A DNA stretch of 64,000 nt from Larix kaempferi (Eukaryota > Streptophyta > Pinopsida > Pinales > Pinaceae). Position 1 is the stretch's first letter. Every line of letters begins with the position of its first letter. Of this stretch, positions 57,701-64,000 are shown piece by piece. A program made the translations under genes and the position numbers. A model generated the notes under the pieces. That model was not told the DNA's origin. It ran no database searches and was given only the letters and a program-made list of their open reading frames with translations. Location of the stretch: assembly GCA_027924585.1 (NCBI GenBank), contig BSBM01000321.1:737001-801000 (forward strand), read 5' to 3'.

Positions 57701-60700
57701 TCTTATGTAAACACCAAATATTATGAACCAAAAGAGAATTCACCTTTGCCTCTACTGCAATCTCTTATATAGTTATTTCAATAGTTTTTATTAGCGAACC
57801 ACTTCATTGCATTATAGTCAAATATTAAATAAATAAAAAATAATGTAAGATGCTTTTAATTTAACAAACACAAATGGAACCATACATACCACCTCCGGCT
57901 TTTCCTTCACTCGCTGCACCTGTCTGTATCCATAAAATGGCTTGTTAGGACATGGCTTAATTTCCCAACCATTGAAGTTTTGTACCATACAGAAACCAAA
58001 ACATAAAATATTAAATACAAACAAAAAAATCTCATGAAAAATATTAAAAATACCCCAAAAATCTCATGAGAAATATTAAACAAATTCTTGAAATATATTT
58101 ATTATGAGAAATCTCATCCAAAAATAAGGTATGTCTTGTGCAAATTCAAAAACTTAGAAACCTTAACTAGCTGAGGGAGCTGAACCATTCAATTTGAAAC
58201 AAGGATGATTTCATGGAAGAGAATAGATGGGTTTTGCACCAAAGGAGAACTCACCATATGGATCTATGTTTACTGACCAGATAGCCCATATCTCTTTCAC
58301 AGACACTTCATCGGTTTCATCAACAATCATCCACCTTTTACCTGCACTACATTGCCTTGAAAATTAAACAAAGACATGACCTAATGATGTAACGAAAAAT
58401 GAGTTAAGTTCAATTGGTTTAGAGCTTAAATCCATACCTCCTACTCCTTATCCTTCTCCTCGCCAATTATACCTGTAAAGATGCATCAGCCCTAAACATG
58501 CAAAATTAGTTGATATCAACAAATGTAGAACTCACCATCTGCCTCAACGTTCACACCTGCACACAAGGACATTTCAACGTTGTACATATGATATAATGAT
58601 GTAACAAAAAATGAATTAAGTTCAACTAGCATAGAACAATGCATACCTCCTGCTTCTTAGCCTTCTCATTGCCCATTGTACCTGTAAATATGCATCAACC
58701 ATAAACCCACAAAATGGATTGTTATCAACAAATGTAGAATTCACCATAGTCTCAACCTTTGCACCTGCACAAAAGGATATTTCAGCAGTATCATTAGTGC
58801 TCTTCCACCTTCCTTTATGCCCATGCGCTCAAAAAATAAAGAAATGACAAATAATTTAATATGACTTTAATTTAAACAAACACACATAGAATATTATTAG
58901 AAATCTTTAAAAGACATCAAATATCTCATGAGAATGACCAAACAAACATTAATATATATTATGAGTAATATTCTGCAAACATACCTTTTTATACCTGCAT
59001 TTCCTTTCAAATTAAACAAACACACACGATATAATTATGATGCAATAAATGAGTTAATTTTAAATTTCATATAAACATAATAGTATGTAACAACGAACGA
59101 GTAAATTCCCCATACATACCTCCCTCACATTTTCCCACTAAATTCGTGGAATCTGCATCAATTACAATGGGCCATCCGCGCTAGCCTTAAGTTCACCACC
59201 CATTGAACCACTAAACAACTTTGAACAAAAACAAGACAAACACACGAGAATACAACCAATAAAACACATACCAAACAACAAAGTAGCATGGCCATGCTAA
59301 AAAATGAAAAAATAAAAACACATATAGCAATAGAAAAAGAAAAATACAATAATAACAAAAGTTACAAAAACAATAGAAAAAACATAAAAACAAAAAAAAA
59401 TAAAGAAAGAGATATAACAAACACAAACTCCACTCTACGACTCTTGAATGCTTCCATGGCTATCCAAGGACAACCTGCACACCAAAGTTTTGATAAGCAT
59501 TAAACAGATACCAAAAAATCGTATTATAAATTTTAAACACAAACCAAATATCTTATGAGAAAATTTTATTAGTAATCTTATGCAAAAGTACATCTGATGC
59601 ACAGACCAAAATTTATGAACCAAAAGAGAACTCACCTCTGCCTATACTACAATCTCTCTTATATACATATTTCAATAGTTTTTATATATGAACCAAATCA
59701 TTGCATTACATTTAATAATTAAATAAATCACAAATAATGTAAAATGCCTCTAATTTAACAAACACAAATGGAACTATACATACCACTTCCGACTTCATCT
59801 TCACTAGCTGCACCTGTTTATATCCATAAAATGGGTTGTTATGACATGGCTTAATTTCCTCAACCACTGAACCATACAAAAACCAAATCATAAAATATTA
59901 AATAGAGACCAAAAAATCTCATGACAAATCTGTAAAATACCCCAAAAATCTCATGATAAATATTAAAAAAATTCTTGAAATATATTATGAGAAATCTCAT
60001 CCAAAAATAGGTATGTCATATGCAAATTCAAAAAATCACAAACCCTAACTACTAGCTAAGATACTTCAGTGGTTTCATCAACAATCATCCACCTTTTACC
60101 TACACTACATTACCTTGAAAGTTAAACAAAGACATGACCTAATGATGTAACCACAAATGAGTTAAATTCAACTGGTTTAGAACTTAAAACCATACCTCCT
60201 ACTCTTTAGCCTTCTCCTCGCCCATTGTACTTGTAAAGATGCTTCAACCCTAAACCCGCAAGATTGATTGATATCAACAAATGTAGAACTCACCATCTGC
60301 CTCAACCTTCGTACTCAAGTACACAAGGATATTTCAACGATTTCATTAGAGATCGACTACCTTCCTTACCTATTTGCATTGAACAAATAAAGAAATGACA
60401 AATAATATGACTCTAATTTAAACAAACATGATTGAAACCATGCATACCTGATATCGCATGTCTGCCTTACACGAAGACATTTTAGCATTTTCATCAATAG
60501 TCATCCACCTTCCTTTACTTGCACTACATTGTCTCTAAATTTAAACAAACACATCACATTTTAGCATTTTCATCAATAGTCATCCACCTTCCTTTACTTG
60601 CACTACATTGCCTGTAAATTTAAACAAACACATGATATAATGATGTATCAAAAAATGACTTAAGTTCAACTAATATAGAACAATGCATATCTCCTAAGCC

Positions 60701-60940
60701 TTCTCATTGCCCATTGTACCTATAAATATGCATCAACCCTATACTCACAAAATGAATTGTTATAAAAAAATGTAGACTTCACCGTCAGTTTCAACCTTTT
60801 CACTTGCATAAAAGGATATTCCAACAATGTCATTGGCGCGCTTCCACCTTCCTTTATGCCCATACACTCAAATAAATAAATAAATAACAAATAATTTAAT
60901 ATGACCTTAATTTAAACAAACTCACATGAACCATCCATAC

Positions 60941-61011
60941 CTCCTTTACATCATTCTTAAACTCACAATATGGTCTGTTAGGACCATCCTTAATTACCCC
61001 ACCTATTGAAC
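60941..61011 (-). other. Exon-like cassette Y, short form
   Basis: The 71 nt are bordered by TTTTTTTAG and GTATGG on the minus strand. The frame is two bases, then SIGGVIKDGPNRPYCEFKND then VKE, ending in phase 0. This is the same phase as the long form at 63348. Confidence 0.55.
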
Positions 61012-62778
61012 CTAAAAAAAAAACCAAAAAATAGTAAATAAAGGCCATCAAATATTATCATAAATATTTAAAAGAAACCAAATATCTCATGAGAATGATT
61101 AAACAAATACTGATATATATTATGAGTAATATTATATAGACATATCTTTTTATACCTCAATTGCTTTTAAATTCAAACAAACACACACGATATAATTATA
61201 CTGCAGTAAATGAGTTAAATTAAAATTTCATAGAACCATAATATTATGTAACGACAAATGAGTAAATTCCCTTATACATACCTCTCTCACCTTTGCTTGC
61301 TAAATTTGTGGAATTTGCATCAGCTCCAATGAGCCATCCACGCTAGCCTTAAGTTCACCACCCATTGAACCACAAAAGAGCTTTGAACAAGAATAAAACA
61401 GATAAACGAGAAGGCAAGCAATAGAAAAAAATGCCCAACAATGAAGTAGCATGGCCATGCTAAAAAATGCAAAAAAAAAAAACACTTATAGCAATAGAAA
61501 AAAGAAAAAAACAACAATTAAAAAAAACACTTATAGCAATAGAAAAGGAAAAAAACAACCATAGCAAAACTAAAAGTTACAAAAACAATAGAAAAAAAAA
61601 TAAGAAAGAAAGAGAAACAACAAACACAGACTCCACTCTACAACCCTTGAACGCTTCCATGGCTATCCAAGGACAACCTACACACCAAAGTATTGATACG
61701 CATTAAACAAATAGCAAAAAATCTTATTATAAATTGTAAACACAAACTAAATATCTTATGAGCAAACTTATGCACAAGTACATCTTATGCAAACACCAAA
61801 ACTTATGAGCCAAGAAAGAACTCACCTCTGTCTCTACTACAATCTCTCTCATATAGATATTTCAATAGTTTGTATCTGTGAACCACCTCATTGCATTATA
61901 GTCAATAATAAAATAAATCACAAATAACGTAAGATGCCTCTAATTGAACAAACACAAATTATGAAACCATATATACCATTTCTGGTTTCGCCTTCACTTA
62001 CTGCACCTGTTTATATCCATAAAATGTGTTGCACCTGTTATATCCATAAAATGAGTTGCTAGGACATGGCTTAATTTCCCCAAAAACCAAACCATAAAAT
62101 ATTAAATAGAGACCATAAAATCTCATGAGAAATCTTTAAAATATTCCAAAAATCTCATAAAAAATATTAAACAAATTCTTGAAATATATTATGAGAATCT
62201 TATCTAGAAATAGGTATGACATATGCAAATTCAAAAAATCACAAACCCTAACCAGCTAATGAAGGAAAAGAACTATTGTATTTGAAACAATGATGATTTC
62301 ATAGAAGAGAATACATGGGTTTTGCACCAAAAGAGAACTCACCATATGGCTGTATGCTTACTCACTAGCTAGTCCATACCTCTCTCATAGACATTTCAGT
62401 GGTTTCATCAACGATCATCAACCTTTTACCTGCACTACATTGCCTTGAAATATAAACAAACAACTGATATAATGATGTAGCAACAAATGAGTTAAGTTCA
62501 ACTAGCTTAGAGCTTAAATCCATACCTCCTACTTCGTATCCTTTCTTCACCCACTGTACCTGAAAAGATGCATCAACCCTAAACCCACAATATAGGTTGA
62601 TATCAACAAATGTATAACTCACCATCTGCCTCTACCTTCACAAGTGCACACAAAGATATTTCAGCAATGTCATTAGAGATCCTATACCTTCCTTTACCCC
62701 TTTGCACACAATATATAAATAAATGACAAATAATACAATGACTCTAATTTAAACAAAAACAATTGAAACCATGCATAC

Positions 62779-62883
62779 CTTATCGCCCTTGTTTACTGAA
62801 TACCCCATATCTCTCTCACACAAAGACATTTCAGCATTCTCATCAACAACCATCCACTTTCCATTACTTGCACTACATTGCCT
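62779..62883 (-). other. Exon-like cassette X, least degenerate copy
   Basis: The 105 nt are bordered by AAATTTAG and GTATGC on the minus strand. They are fully open from phase 0: RQCSASNGKWMVVDENAEMS then LCERDMGYSVNKGDK. It has four Cys/Trp-type conserved positions shared with other copies. Confidence 0.55.
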
Positions 62884-63347
62884 CTAAATTTAAACAAACA
62901 CATAATATAATGATGTAACAAAGAATATGTTAGGTTCAACTACCATAGAACAATGCATACCTCCTACTCCTTAGCCTTCTCATTGCCCTTTGTATGGTCC
63001 ATAAATATGCATCAACCCTAAACCCACAAAAACATGATATAATGATCTAACACAAAATGGGTTAGGTTCAGCTATCATAAAACAATGCATACCTCCTACT
63101 CCTTATCCTTCTCATTTCCCATTGTACCTGTATATATGCATCACAACCCTAAACCCACAAATTGGATAGATATAAACAAATGTAGAACTCACCCTCGGTC
63201 TCAACCTTTGCACCTACACAAAAGGATATTTCAGCAACATCATTAGTGCTCTCCCACCTTCCTTTACCCCATGCACTCAATAAATAAAGAAATGACAAAT
63301 AATTTAAAGACTTTAATTTAAACAAACACACATGAAACCATGCATAC

Positions 63348-63457
63348 CTCCTCTTCCTTGGTCTTCCCATTCACCCATTGTAATGTGCAACCTGCATCAT
63401 CCCTAAACTCACAATATAGGTTGTTAGGACCTGCCTTAATTACCCAATCCATTGACC
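63348..63457 (-). other. Exon-like cassette Y, long form
   Basis: The 110 nt are bordered by TTCTTAG and GTATGC on the minus strand. The frame is two bases, then SMDWVIKAGPNNLYCEFRDD then AGCTLQWVNGKTKEEE, ending in phase 0. It is the clearest coding-like cassette in the array. Confidence 0.6.
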
Positions 63458-64000
63458 CTAAGAAAAACCAAACCAAAAAATAGTACATAGAGACCATCAA
63501 ATCTTATTAGAAAACTTTAAAATACACCAAATATTTTATAAGAATAATTAAACAAATACTCATATATATTATGAGTAATATTCTGCAAGCGAACCTTTCT
63601 ATAGCTGCATTGCCTCTAAAATTAAACAAACACACATGATATAATTATGATACAGTAAATGAATTAAATTAAAATTTCATAAAACCATAATATTATGTAA
63701 CAACAAATGAGTAAATTCCCCCATACATACCTCCCTAACCTTTTCCCTCTAAATTTGTGGAATTTGAATCAGCTTCAATGGGCCATATCAACTAGACCCA
63801 TTGAACCACAAAAAAACTTTGAACAACAATAAGACAAACATAAGAGAAGGCAAGCAATAAAATAAATACCAAACAACAAAGTAGCATGGCCATGCTCGAA
63901 AATGCAAAAAAAAAAACACTTATGGCAATGAAAAAGGACAAAACAACAATAACAAAAGTTACAAAAACAATATAAAAAAATTACAAAGGAGAAATAACTA

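Larger units (their letters stand above)
53641..58455 (-). repeat. Four near-identical tandem units of about 1.2 kb carrying exon-like cassettes
   Basis: The landmark AATTTGCATCAGCTCCAATG occurs at 53661, 54870, 56070 and 57273, giving periods of 1209, 1200 and 1203. Each unit, read on the minus strand, has a Y cassette (SMGGELKASVDGSLELMQIP), an X cassette (QCS...KRWMIVDETDEVSVKEIW) and another Y cassette (EIKPCPNKPFYGYRQVQRVK). Pyrimidine-rich stretches lie between them. Copies differ by a few percent. I do not recognise the encoded motif. Confidence 0.9.
58456..64000 (-). repeat. Older, diverged part of the exon-cassette array
   Basis: The same cassette families continue, more diverged and spaced irregularly, with larger landmarks about 2.2-2.4 kb apart (SMGGEL-type at about 59160, 61320 and 63770). 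X-like forms include ASKGRWMTIDENAKMSSCKA (about 60470-60545) and SASNGKWMVVDENAEMSLCE (62779-62883). A sister form is GKGRW-STNDIAEISFCAGAK (about 58750, 60820, 62690 and 63250). Y forms occur at 60941-61011 and 63348-63457. Several copies have stops or frameshifts. The array runs off the right edge. Confidence 0.75.

Overview
This is non-coding-rich nuclear DNA from a seed plant with a large genome. A conifer or other gymnosperm is my best guess, but that is inference. The evidence is the decayed Ty1/copia and Ty3/gypsy elements, nested LTR elements with 5-bp target duplications, intron-containing plant gene fragments (VPS35-like, BCD1-like) and long AT-rich stretches. Nothing looks bacterial, and no intact long host gene is visible.

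Layout. 1-841 is the end of an LTR from the same family as the giant element at 14.5-26.1 kb, in the opposite orientation. 842-5432 is a decayed copia gag-pol whose integrase segment is present three times in tandem. 5433-6298 and 8994-about 9120 look like the copia LTR, split by a small LTR element with 227-bp LTRs (6299-8988, duplication CAGTT). That element itself carries a solo LTR (8207-8703, duplication GTGGG). 9.1-14.4 kb looks like relic gene and intron DNA: an unrecognised minus-strand coding relic (9760-10001), three consecutive VPS35-like exons with stops (11985-12919), and a 104-bp tRNA-derived SINE with a 17-bp duplication (13556-13693).

14452-26099 is a young giant LTR element on the minus strand. 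It has two 4,473-bp LTRs, duplication AGTAC, a tRNA-Asp primer site, a gag-like ORF interrupted by one amber codon, and no visible pol. 26.1-27.8 and 34.8-35.5 kb are diverged copies of a unit of about 0.95 kb, now separated by about 7 kb. That gap holds a second solo LTR of the 8207-8703 family (29412-29978, duplication AAAAG) and an organelle-type tRNA-Val(UAC) (32935-33006). 36.5-37.7 kb holds nested tandem repeats.

38.84-40.83 kb is a GC-rich minisatellite of about 43 copies of a 46-bp unit. It lies just upstream of a small acidic-protein gene (40948-41551) that has two frameshifts and a lost splice donor. 41.6-47.4 kb is AT-rich and full of near-identical short tandem duplications. 47662-49155 (minus) is the 3' half of a box C/D snoRNA protein 1 (BCD1)-like gene with a repeat-expanded C-terminus and one amber stop. 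51.7-52.8 kb holds two relic copies of a gypsy reverse transcriptase segment.

53.64-64.0 kb is a tandem array: four units of about 1.2 kb, nearly identical, followed by older diverged units. On the minus strand it carries dozens of short exon-like cassettes of two recurring families, often flanked by GT/AG signals and partly phase-compatible. I do not recognise the encoded motif. This array is the most likely place for something undescribed.
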